DNA from: Flavobacterium succinicans
Lineage (GTDB): Bacteria; Bacteroidota; Bacteroidia; Flavobacteriales; Flavobacteriaceae
DNA length: 64,000 bases
Assembly: GCF_001662485.1 (NCBI RefSeq)
Contig: NZ_JMTM01000053.1
Span: forward strand, 186,001 to 250,000
Reading direction: 5' to 3'
Positions 8,041 through 15,424 of this stretch are shown here, piece after piece. Under the pieces are notes generated by a model that was given only the letters and a program-made list of their open reading frames with translations, had not been told where the DNA came from and did no database searches. Both the position numbers and the translations under genes were made by a program. The number at the start of each line of letters is the position of its first letter. The first letter of the stretch is position 1.

Positions 8041-8280
8041 ATGAAAAAAACTATCTTAACTATCGGATTATTTACATTAGTAATGGGATTAACTTCATTT
8101 ACAACACCAGAGCAAAAAACTACAATTGAAAAAGGGACAAATTTGTTAGATATAAACGGTTCGCAATCTACAGGAGGAAACAAAAAAGTAGACATAAATG
8201 GTTCACAATCTACAGGGGGAAATAAAAAGGTTGATATAAATGGTTCTCAATCTACAGGAGGAAATAAAAAAGTTGATTAA
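8041..8280 (+). CDS. Small secreted protein with three identical 14-residue repeats
   Basis: 79 residues. The N-terminus MKKTILTIGLFTLVMGLTSFTT looks like a Sec signal peptide. After a linker of about 14 residues come three perfect copies of DINGSQSTGGNKKV (nt 8149-8190, 8191-8232, 8233-8274) and a final Asp. The copies differ at 7, 4 and 4 nucleotides pairwise, always at third codon positions and always synonymously, so the peptide sequence is under selection and the array is not a recent slippage product. I do not recognise the family. It lies between a LytTR regulator and a TPR histidine kinase and has its own terminator. It could be a signal-peptide precursor, a bacteriocin-like product or a small surface protein. 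Confidence 0.85.
   Translation: MKKTILTIGLFTLVMGLTSFTTPEQKTTIEKGTNLLDINGSQSTGGNKKVDINGSQSTGGNKKVDINGSQSTGGNKKVD
8149..8274 (+). repeat. Three tandem 42-bp repeats within the small secreted protein gene
   Basis: Each unit encodes DINGSQSTGGNKKV. Units 1 and 2 differ at 7 positions, 2 and 3 at 4, 1 and 3 at 4; all differences are silent third-position changes. Confidence 0.95.
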
Positions 8281-8300
8281 AACATAAAAATACTTTTAAA

Positions 8301-8331
8301 AAAGGCTAACAAAATTTGTTAGCCTTTTTTT
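8301..8331 (+). terminator. Intrinsic terminator after the repeat-peptide gene
   Basis: Stem AGGCTAACAA (8303-8312) with TTGTTAGCCT (8316-8325) followed by a T-run. It separates the small gene from the kinase gene. Confidence 0.9.
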
Positions 8332-8347
8332 ATGTCAATTCTTTTTC

Positions 8348-8355
8348 TATTTTTG
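8348..8355 (+). promoter_or_regulatory. -7 element of the histidine kinase gene
   Basis: TATTTTTG, matching TAnnTTTG, directly downstream of the terminator and 17 nt before the proposed TTG start at 8373. A good -33 element is not seen. Confidence 0.35.
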
Positions 8356-8372
8356 ATAAAATTCGAAAAGCT

Positions 8373-10418
8373 TTGAAATTCAAAAACTTAATTATTATTG
8401 TTTATGTTTGTTTTTTTGTCAATTGTTCAAAAAGTAAAAAAATTGAACCTATTGATGATAATTTTAGCACAGATAGTCTCAAAGTATTTTTAGAGATTGC
8501 CAATCAAGACACAGTTTCCTTTGAAATTAAGCAAGACTATAATAGTAAGGCTTTTGATTTATTATCCAATTATTCAAATGATTCTTTAACTAGGGTCAAT
8601 TTGTTTAAAGTTGCGAACAGATTCTATAATATGGATGATTCATTTAATTATGTAAAAACTGTAGAATTCATTTTAAATAAATGTATTGAAGCAAAAGACA
8701 CATTGAGTTTAGCAAAGGCATATACATATAAAGGAGATTATTACAGTTCAAAATTAATGTCTGATAGTGCATTTTTAAACTATTATAAAGCTGAAAAATT
8801 TTATTTGTTAAAAAACGATGGATATAATGTCGCACGAACGAGATTAAATAAGGCTAATTTACAATACGCAGAAAGTGATTTATTAGGAAGTGAAAAATCT
8901 GTCTTTAATGCTTTAAGGGTCTTAAAGTATCATAAAGCGGATGATTTAACGTATGAATTATATAATTTATTAGGAATCTTATATAATGATTTAGAGGAAT
9001 ATGACAAGTCAATTGATTATCATAATAAAGCACTAGTAAATGCTACAGATTATAAAATCCCCTCTGTTTATCAATCCAAAGCAACCTCGTTAAATAACAT
9101 TGGATATGTATACCAGAATCTAAAAAATTACCAAAAAGCTCAACAGTACTATCAAGAAGGATTAAGACAAAAAAATCTAAAATACGATAAGCCGTCCTTG
9201 TATGCTATGCTTTTGGACAATTTAGCTTATTCAAGATTCAAGCTTAAACAAGAGAAAGACCTTCCAGGATTATTTTTAAACTCTTTAAAATTAAGAGATA
9301 GTCTGAAACTAACCTCTGGCATTGTTGCCAATAAAATCCACCTTTCAGAATATTATAGCTACCATAATGATAGCCTACAAGCGGTTCGATATGCCAGAGA
9401 AGCACTTTCCTCTGCCCGTAAAGACAAAAATTTTAGAAACGTTTTGGTCGCTTTAAAACAAATGGGAGTTGTTGAACCGCAAAACGCATCGCTTTATTCC
9501 AAAGAATACATTCATATCAATGACAGTCTTCAAAAAGCAGAACGAAAAATGGGAGAAAAATTCTCTCGAATTGAGTATGAAACCGATGTAATTAAAAGCG
9601 AAAACACTGATTTGGTCGTACAAAACCGAAATTTATTTTATATTTTCAGTGTTTTGACTTTAATGAGTATTTTTACCTTTATTTTTGTCTCTCTACGCAA
9701 CAAGCACCGACTATTGATGTTTAAAGAACAGCAACAAATAGCCAATGGTGAAATTTATAATTTGATGATTTCACAGCAAAAAACTATTGATGACAATCGA
9801 ACTAAAGAGAAGAAAAGAGTCGCTAGAGAATTGCACGATGGCGTTTTGGGAAAAATGTTTGGGGTTAGAATGAATCTTGATACCATGAATAATGCTCAGG
9901 ATGAACATGCTATAAAAACTAGATTGGAATATTTAGCTGAATTAAAACAAATCGAACAAGATATTCGAGAAATTTCACACGATTTAAATAGAGAAAACAC
10001 AGAATTAATTAATAACTTCGTCGTGATTCTCACGAATCTTATCGAAAATCAAAGAAAAGCTTTTAAAACTAAAATAACTTTTTACTTAGATAAAAACATT
10101 CAGTGGGAAGGTATTTCTAATGAAATCAAAATTAACTTGTACCGAATCGTTCAAGAAGCCTTACAAAATTGCAATAAATATGCACAATCTAAGTTAATAA
10201 CGGTTAGCTTTGTAATGGAGGGAGATCAGATGATTAAGCTTTCTATACAAGACAATGGCGTGGGATTTAATCTTAAAAAAATTAAAAAAGGTATTGGTTT
10301 ACAAAATATAGAATACAGAACCAAAGAATGTAAAGGTAAATTAGAGATTAAAACAAAAGAAGGAGAAGGAACAGCTTTAACTATTGAAGTACCCATTGAA
10401 CATAAAAAGCAAACGTAA
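8373..10418 (+). CDS. Lipoprotein-anchored TPR sensor histidine kinase
   Basis: About 681 residues from a TTG start. I choose TTG 8373 because the protein then begins with a lipoprotein signal (MKFKNLIIIVYVCFFVNC, lipobox Cys18); a TTG at 8316 lies inside the terminator hairpin, and no in-frame ATG fits. TPR repeats fill residues about 60-380 (for example NNIGYVYQNLKNYQKAQQYYQEGL), probably in the periplasm. A membrane segment spans about 421-443. A HisKA_3 domain follows with His488 in VARELHDGVLG, then an ATPase domain with YRIVQEALQNCNKYA, DNGVGFN and GIGLQNI. The response-regulator gene follows 2 nt later. The ligand is unknown; TPRs commonly bind peptides, and a secreted repeat peptide is encoded next door. 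Confidence 0.9.
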   Translation: MKFKNLIIIVYVCFFVNCSKSKKIEPIDDNFSTDSLKVFLEIANQDTVSFEIKQDYNSKAFDLLSNYSNDSLTRVNLFKVANRFYNMDDSFNYVKTVEFILNKCIEAKDTLSLAKAYTYKGDYYSSKLMSDSAFLNYYKAEKFYLLKNDGYNVARTRLNKANLQYAESDLLGSEKSVFNALRVLKYHKADDLTYELYNLLGILYNDLEEYDKSIDYHNKALVNATDYKIPSVYQSKATSLNNIGYVYQNLKNYQKAQQYYQEGLRQKNLKYDKPSLYAMLLDNLAYSRFKLKQEKDLPGLFLNSLKLRDSLKLTSGIVANKIHLSEYYSYHNDSLQAVRYAREALSSARKDKNFRNVLVALKQMGVVEPQNASLYSKEYIHINDSLQKAERKMGEKFSRIEYETDVIKSENTDLVVQNRNLFYIFSVLTLMSIFTFIFVSLRNKHRLLMFKEQQQIANGEIYNLMISQQKTIDDNRTKEKKRVARELHDGVLGKMFGVRMNLDTMNNAQDEHAIKTRLEYLAELKQIEQDIREISHDLNRENTELINNFVVILTNLIENQRKAFKTKITFYLDKNIQWEGISNEIKINLYRIVQEALQNCNKYAQSKLITVSFVMEGDQMIKLSIQDNGVGFNLKKIKKGIGLQNIEYRTKECKGKLEIKTKEGEGTALTIEVPIEHKKQT

Positions 10419-10420
10419 TA

Positions 10421-11116
10421 ATGAATACAATACCCAACAACAACGACCTTTGCATCAAAAATATTTTTATTGCAGACGACCATCCGTTTATTATTCAAGG
10501 GTACAAAAATGCAATAACCCGTTACCGTCCTACCGAATATGAGTTTTTGATCACCCAAGCCAAAGATTGTCAGTCAGGTTATGAAGTAATAACAAATCCA
10601 GAAACAAAGCCCTTCGATATCGCATTTCTGGATATTAGCATGCCGATTTACGAAGAAAAAGGGATTTTTTCTGGGGAAGATTTGGCAAAACTACTAATAG
10701 AACACATGCCAGATTGCAAAATTATCTTGCTAACAATGTACACCGAAATTTTAAAAATAAAAACAATTATCAAAACCATTAATCCCATTGGATTGGTGAT
10801 AAAAAATGATCTAACTTTTGATGAATTACTGTTTGCTATTGATAAAGTCATTAAAAACCAAAAATATTATAGCCAGTCTGTACTAGAAATGATTAGCAAA
10901 TTAGAGCATGTAACCATCGAAATCGATCAGTTTGATAAAAATATTTTATTTCAATTATCAAAAGGAACTAAAATAGCCGATATCCCTCAATATGTCCCAA
11001 TTCCCTCAAGTGCGATTCTACGAAGAATGGAAGATATGAAAGTACTGTTAAAGCTTAAAGATGCGACAGACGAAGAGCTTGTAAAAGAAGCTAAATCAAA
11101 AGGATTATTATTATAA
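10421..11116 (+). CDS. Response regulator, NarL/LuxR-like, partner of the TPR kinase
   Basis: 231 residues. The receiver domain (residues 13-145) has the acidic pair Asp19-Asp20, the phosphoacceptor Asp71 in AFLDISMP, the LLTMY threonine and the lysine in GLVIKND. The C-terminal part (about 165-231, DKNILFQLSKGTKIADIPQYVPIPSSAILRRM) sits where a LuxR-type helix-turn-helix belongs but is a divergent version. The gene starts 2 nt after the kinase gene, so the pair is surely cotranscribed and is a complete two-component system. Targets are unknown. A terminator shared with the convergent acyltransferase gene follows. Confidence 0.9.
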   Translation: MNTIPNNNDLCIKNIFIADDHPFIIQGYKNAITRYRPTEYEFLITQAKDCQSGYEVITNPETKPFDIAFLDISMPIYEEKGIFSGEDLAKLLIEHMPDCKIILLTMYTEILKIKTIIKTINPIGLVIKNDLTFDELLFAIDKVIKNQKYYSQSVLEMISKLEHVTIEIDQFDKNILFQLSKGTKIADIPQYVPIPSSAILRRMEDMKVLLKLKDATDEELVKEAKSKGLLL

Positions 11117-11132
11117 AGTATATTGTTATGTA

Positions 11133-11164
11133 TAAAAAAAGACACTTCGCAGTGTCTTTTTTTT
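11133..11164. terminator. Bidirectional terminator
   Basis: Stem AAGACACT (11139-11146), loop TCGC, AGTGTCTT (11151-11158), with A-run and T-run on the two sides, between converging genes. Confidence 0.9.
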
Positions 11165-11167
11165 ATT

Positions 11168-12970
11168 CTATTCTTCTTTGTCGTTCATTTTTCGTTCTAA
11201 TTCGGCTTGATATTCTTCCATAACCGGTTTCATGGTACTTTCTGGAATGTCTTCAATACGAATGTAAATCAACCCATCTATAGCGTTATTAAAAAGAGGA
11301 TCAACGTTAAAAGCAACGAGTCTAGCGTTTTGCTTGATGTATTTCTTAATCAAAACAGGAAGACGCAATACACCTGGCTCCAATTCGTCAATAATTTTGT
11401 CAAATTTATTCAAATCAGCATCGGTTTCATTAAAGACAAAATCTTTGTCGGCATCCTTTAGTTTTACTTTGTATTCTTTTTTCGGATGAACATATTGTGC
11501 GATGTATGGATCGTAATAATGTGATTTCATAAACTCAATCATCAGCGATTTAGAAAAATCCGAAAATTGATTACTAATACTCACTCCACCAAGCAAATAT
11601 TTATGCTCTGGATAATGCAAGGTCGTATGAATAATTCCGCGCCATAACAAAAACAAAGGCATAGGTTTTTGTTGGTATTCTTTAATGATAAAGGCACGCC
11701 CCATTTCGATGGACTTATGAAGCATTTCGTGTAATTCGGGCTCAAAGCGGAACAAACCATTCAAATAAAATCCATCCATGCCATATTTTGGATAAATCTC
11801 ACAACCCAATCCCATTCGGTAGGCCCCTGCAATCTTATTAGTTTCATCGTCCCATAAAAAAAGATGACGATAATATTGGTCGTATTTGTCTAAATCGATA
11901 GACTCATTGGTTCCTTCTCCTACTTCTCGAAAAGTAATTTCTCTTAATCGACCAATTTCATGAAGAATATTTGGAATGTCTTTGGCTTTTGCAAAAAACA
12001 CTTCGTAATTTTTACTTTGCAAGAGTCTACAATCTAATTTTCTAAGATTGTCTACCTCTCGAATCAATTTCTCACTATTGGCTGGAGTGACAATTTTCTT
12101 TGGACTTTTATTCCCTTTAAGTGGATTGGTATTCAAGAAATTATTGTCTTTTTCGAAAGGATTAGCCAACATATAGGTTTTCTTTCTCAAAAACTCTGAA
12201 TATTCTTCAATAGATTCGTACTCATTTTGCTCTGCCACAGATATCGGTTTACCAATACGTACTTTGATGACTCTTTTCTTCTGAGTTAACAATTCCGAAG
12301 GTAATTTAGCGGTTCTTAGCGTATCGTTTATCTTCGATAAGAAGTAAAACAATTTACTGTTTTTGGCATGAAAATAAATAGGTACCACTGGCACTTGCGC
12401 TTTTCGAATCACTTTCAATGCACCTTCTTCCCATGGTTTGTCCACCATTAATTTTCCATCTTTGTAGGTAGAAACTTCTCCTGCAGGAAACATCCCCAGT
12501 GGCTTTCCGTCTTTCAAGTGACGCAACGTTTCTTTGATTCCTACTACGCTAGATTTGGCATCTTTGTGGTTTTCAAAAGGATTAACCGGCATGATGTAAG
12601 GCTTCATGGGGTCAATGCGGTGCAATAAAAAATTGGCAATAATTTTAAAATTAGGCTCTTTTTCGAGCATTAATTTCAGCAGCAATATTCCGTCAATTCC
12701 ACCTAAAGGATGATTTGAAACCGTAATATAGGCACCATCCTTTGGTAATCGCTTAAAGTCTTCTTTTGGTATTTCAAACTTAATTTGAAACTCATCCAAT
12801 ATAGCATTTAAGAATTCAACATCACTCAAATGTTTATTCCTGTCGTAGATTTTGTTTAACGTAGAGATTTTCAAAACTTTCATCAGCAACCAACCCGAGA
12901 AAGTACCAAAAACACCGTACTTATCCGTATTTATTGCTTTTGCAACTTCTTTTGCGGTAACTAAACCCAT
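11168..12970 (-). CDS. olsF: Bifunctional PlsC/GNAT acyltransferase, OlsF-like
   Basis: 600 residues with two acyltransferase domains. The N-terminal PlsC-type domain (about 70-290) has SNHPLGGIDGILLL and GMFPAGEVST, the acyl-acceptor and phosphate-type blocks. The C-terminal domain (about 330-530) is the GNAT/hemolysin-like N-acyltransferase type (REITFREVGEGTN, IAGAYRMGLG). From memory, this fusion matches OlsF, described in Serratia and Flavobacterium johnsoniae, in which the C-terminal part N-acylates ornithine and the N-terminal part O-acylates the lyso-lipid to give ornithine lipid. In Bacteroidota, glycine or serine lipids are alternative products, so the amino acid is not settled. It stands alone, with no signal peptide. 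Confidence 0.8.
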   Translation of the reverse strand: MGLVTAKEVAKAINTDKYGVFGTFSGWLLMKVLKISTLNKIYDRNKHLSDVEFLNAILDEFQIKFEIPKEDFKRLPKDGAYITVSNHPLGGIDGILLLKLMLEKEPNFKIIANFLLHRIDPMKPYIMPVNPFENHKDAKSSVVGIKETLRHLKDGKPLGMFPAGEVSTYKDGKLMVDKPWEEGALKVIRKAQVPVVPIYFHAKNSKLFYFLSKINDTLRTAKLPSELLTQKKRVIKVRIGKPISVAEQNEYESIEEYSEFLRKKTYMLANPFEKDNNFLNTNPLKGNKSPKKIVTPANSEKLIREVDNLRKLDCRLLQSKNYEVFFAKAKDIPNILHEIGRLREITFREVGEGTNESIDLDKYDQYYRHLFLWDDETNKIAGAYRMGLGCEIYPKYGMDGFYLNGLFRFEPELHEMLHKSIEMGRAFIIKEYQQKPMPLFLLWRGIIHTTLHYPEHKYLLGGVSISNQFSDFSKSLMIEFMKSHYYDPYIAQYVHPKKEYKVKLKDADKDFVFNETDADLNKFDKIIDELEPGVLRLPVLIKKYIKQNARLVAFNVDPLFNNAIDGLIYIRIEDIPESTMKPVMEEYQAELERKMNDKEE

Positions 12971-13166
12971 TTCTTTATTGTTTTAAAGCAAGACGCAAAG
13001 ATAGAAAAAAAGGCTAATTTATTCGGGTTTATTCAAACAATCTTCTACTTTTTTACTACTTTTGAAATCCGCAAAAATCTTACTTTTTTATTTTGAAATA
13101 AGATAAAATGTAAGCAAAAACCATCTTTTTGTTCATTTTTTTATAAAGAAATTTAATACATCTCGT

Positions 13167-13928
13167 ATGAAAATCATCTCTTACAACGTCAACGGAATTC
13201 GCGCTGCCATCACCAAAGGGTTCTTAGAATGGTTACAACAAGCCAATCCAGATGTTATTTGCCTTCAAGAAATAAAAGCCAATGAAGATCAAATACCCGT
13301 AGCCGATATCGAAAAAGCAGGGTATCCATACCAATACTATTTCTCGGCTACCAAAAAAGGGTACTCTGGCGTAGCTATTTTGTCCAAAATCAAACCCAAT
13401 GCAGTGACTTACGGAACCGGAATCGAGCATATGGACTTCGAAGGACGCAACCTTAGAGTTGATTTCGATGATTGCTCCGTAATGAGTTTGTACTTGCCTT
13501 CGGGAACGAATATTGAGCGACTAGACCACAAATTCAAGTACATGGATGATTTTCATCAATACATAGACGAATTAAAAAAAGAAATTCCCAACCTCATTAT
13601 TTGCGGGGACTACAACATTTGCCATAAACCCATCGATATTCACGATCCCATTCGCAACAAAAACGTTTCAGGCTTCCTACCAGAAGAGCGCGCTTGGTTA
13701 GATAAATTCATCAACTCAGGTTTCATCGACAGTTTCCGTCATTTCAATCAAGAGCCACATCAGTATTCCTGGTGGAGCTACAGAGCCGGAGCTCGCGGCA
13801 ATAACAAAGGCTGGCGTATCGATTACAACTTGGTGAGCGACTCCCTACAACATAAACTCAAAAGAGCCGTTATTCTACCAGACGCTATGCACTCCGATCA
13901 TTGCCCTATTTTGGTCGAAATAGAATAA
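13167..13928 (+). CDS. xth: Exodeoxyribonuclease III (AP endonuclease)
   Basis: Base-excision-repair nuclease of 253 residues that cuts at abasic sites and trims 3' ends. The EEP-fold motifs are all present: SYNVNGIRAA near the start, CLQEIKA with the metal-binding Glu, GDYNICHKPID, RIDYNLVS and the terminal SDHCPILVEIE with the catalytic Asp-His. The length matches ExoA/Xth proteins. It is followed within a few bases by a dispersed repeat element with a strong hairpin that may also terminate transcription. Confidence 0.95.
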   Translation: MKIISYNVNGIRAAITKGFLEWLQQANPDVICLQEIKANEDQIPVADIEKAGYPYQYYFSATKKGYSGVAILSKIKPNAVTYGTGIEHMDFEGRNLRVDFDDCSVMSLYLPSGTNIERLDHKFKYMDDFHQYIDELKKEIPNLIICGDYNICHKPIDIHDPIRNKNVSGFLPEERAWLDKFINSGFIDSFRHFNQEPHQYSWWSYRAGARGNNKGWRIDYNLVSDSLQHKLKRAVILPDAMHSDHCPILVEIE

Positions 13929-13930
13929 TT

Positions 13931-14012
13931 TTTAGGAGCTAATCCTGCTGTCCACTATATCTTGCTGGGCGAACCCCGCCCAGCAAGGATGCCGTTCCCA
14001 TCAGGGCTAGGG
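13931..14012 (+). repeat. Dispersed hairpin repeat, copy A
   Basis: Left flank TTAGGAGCTA...CTGCTGTCC...CTATATCT, then a perfect 10-bp hairpin (13962-13971 with 13977-13986, loop AACCC), then right flank GGATGCCG...CCATCAGGGCTAGG. The same flanks and loop with a different stem recur on the minus strand at 32893-32975. Confidence 0.85.
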
Positions 14013-14067
14013 CATGGTGCCAAAAACAACAATTGTCACAAAAATAACAAAGCTCAAAATAAACAAC

Positions 14068-15006
14068 ATGATCAAAAAAACCATCCTGGGACTAACATTG
14101 CTACTTTTAACCAGTTCCTGCGTGTCCAAAAAAATCTACAACGAGCTAGAAAATAAATTAGCCAATCTTCAAAAAGAGCAAGCCGACTTAACCAATGAAA
14201 ATGAAGAATTGCAAAAAGCAAAAACACAATTAGAATCCGAAAAAGAAAAGCTAACCACAGATTTAAACAAAACCAAATCCGATTTAGAAAAACTAAAGGC
14301 CGATTATACTGCTGCAATAAACAAATACAAAGTACTTCAAGATTCGTATGCAGCATTAGAAAAAAACAGTGGCGAAGCGTTGCAAACCAACTTGAAAAAA
14401 AATCACGAACTTCTAGCTGAACTCGATGCCAAAAGTAAAGCCTTAGCTATAGAAAAAGAACGTTTAAGCAAAAGTGCTCAACGTTTGCAAGAACTTGAAG
14501 ATTTGATTGCAGCCAAAGAAGCAGCAATGAAAAAACTAAAAGATACACTCTCCAAAGCGTTGAATGGTTTTGAAGGAAAAGGATTGACCGTTGAGCAAAA
14601 AAACGGAAAAGTCTACGTTTCTATGGAGAACAAATTATTGTTCAATTCAGGGAGTTGGGCCGTAGGTTCCGAAGGAAAAAAAGCAGTGGTAGAAGTAGCC
14701 AAAGTATTGGGTGACAATCCAGATATTGCTGTTTTAATCGAAGGACATACAGACGATGACGGTTTCAAAGGTTCAGGACCCATCGAGGATAACTGGGATT
14801 TGTCTACCAAAAGAGCCACCGCTATAGTAGCTATTTTGAGCGAAAACAAAAAAGTAAACAAGCAAAACCTAACAGCAGCTGGTCGTAGCGAATATGCTCC
14901 CTTAATGAGTAACGCGACTGCCGAAGGTAAAGCCAAAAATCGCCGAATTGAAATCATTCTGACGCCACGTTTAGACGAAATCTCAAAAATGTTAAACGAG
15001 TTTTAG
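14068..15006 (+). CDS. OmpA-family lipoprotein with coiled coil
   Basis: About 312 residues. The start at 14068 gives a lipoprotein signal, MIKKTILGLTLLLLTSSC; the in-frame ATG at 14014 would add a charged extension in front of it and falls at the edge of a repeat element. Residues 20-190 are a heptad-rich coiled coil (KAKTQLESEKEKLTTDL and so on). The C-terminal OmpA domain (about 195-312) has IEGHTDDDG, NWDLSTKRA and KNRRIEIIL, the peptidoglycan-binding motifs. It probably anchors the outer membrane to the cell wall. A hairpin terminator shared with the next, convergent gene follows. Confidence 0.9.
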   Translation: MIKKTILGLTLLLLTSSCVSKKIYNELENKLANLQKEQADLTNENEELQKAKTQLESEKEKLTTDLNKTKSDLEKLKADYTAAINKYKVLQDSYAALEKNSGEALQTNLKKNHELLAELDAKSKALAIEKERLSKSAQRLQELEDLIAAKEAAMKKLKDTLSKALNGFEGKGLTVEQKNGKVYVSMENKLLFNSGSWAVGSEGKKAVVEVAKVLGDNPDIAVLIEGHTDDDGFKGSGPIEDNWDLSTKRATAIVAILSENKKVNKQNLTAAGRSEYAPLMSNATAEGKAKNRRIEIILTPRLDEISKMLNEF

Positions 15007-15030
15007 AAAAAAGCTAGTCTTTAGAAAAGG

Positions 15031-15068
15031 CACAAAAGGCTCTCCGTTTTATTGGTGAGCCTTTTGTG
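15031..15068. terminator. Hairpin terminator between converging genes
   Basis: Twelve-base-pair perfect stem CACAAAAGGCTC (15031-15042) with GAGCCTTTTGTG (15057-15068). Confidence 0.7.
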
Positions 15069-15284
15069 TTAAGCAGATATTTTATTTAAAAATCCTTTGA
15101 TGTAATAACTTATAATACCAAGAACAGGGAAGAATATTATGATAAATAACCAAATAGGGAGTCCATATTTTTTCTCTTTTTTTACAATTTGTGATGCAGT
15201 AAATAACAAAAGCACACCATATACTAAAATGGCTATGACAATTTCAAATGAACTTATTTTTCCCATATGATTTCTTATCGCCAT
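15069..15284 (-). CDS. Small two-helix membrane protein with PLDc_N-type domain
   Basis: About 71 residues with two hydrophobic segments joined by KKEKKYGLP. The string LPIWLFIIIFFPVLGIISYYI is the signature of the PLDc_N (phospholipase D N-terminal) domain, found in small stand-alone proteins of unknown function. The ATG at 15284 is chosen; an ATG at 15266 (MGKISSFEIV) is equally possible, and upstream there is only a TTG. It is transcribed opposite to the OmpA gene and divergently from the aldo/keto reductase gene. Confidence 0.7.
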   Translation of the reverse strand: MAIRNHMGKISSFEIVIAILVYGVLLLFTASQIVKKEKKYGLPIWLFIIIFFPVLGIISYYIKGFLNKISA

Positions 15285-15389
15285 AAATTTAATGTTTTGT
15301 AGTAAATAGAACAATAAAAACTTTATTAAGGCTAAACCCTTTTGTGTTAAAATTAACGAATGTCGAATTTTTAAACGGCAGCTAATTTT

Positions 15390-15397
15390 TATCTTTG
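15390..15397 (+). promoter_or_regulatory. -7 element of the aldo/keto reductase gene
   Basis: TATCTTTG, a full match to TAnnTTTG. It predicts transcription from about 15404, downstream of an ATG at 15395, so the ATG at 15425 is the start. Confidence 0.45.
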
Positions 15398-15424
15398 AAT
15401 GCTTTAAATTTAATTATCAAATCA

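Noticed and set aside
14014-14067. Upstream ATG of the OmpA lipoprotein gene
   Set aside because: It would put 18 mostly basic residues before the lipoprotein signal and lies at the edge of a dispersed repeat.
14072-14356. Long minus-strand open frames antisense to real genes (also inside mgtE, sodA and the RND gene)
   Set aside because: Shadow frames: no family resemblance, and the opposite strand carries well-conserved genes.
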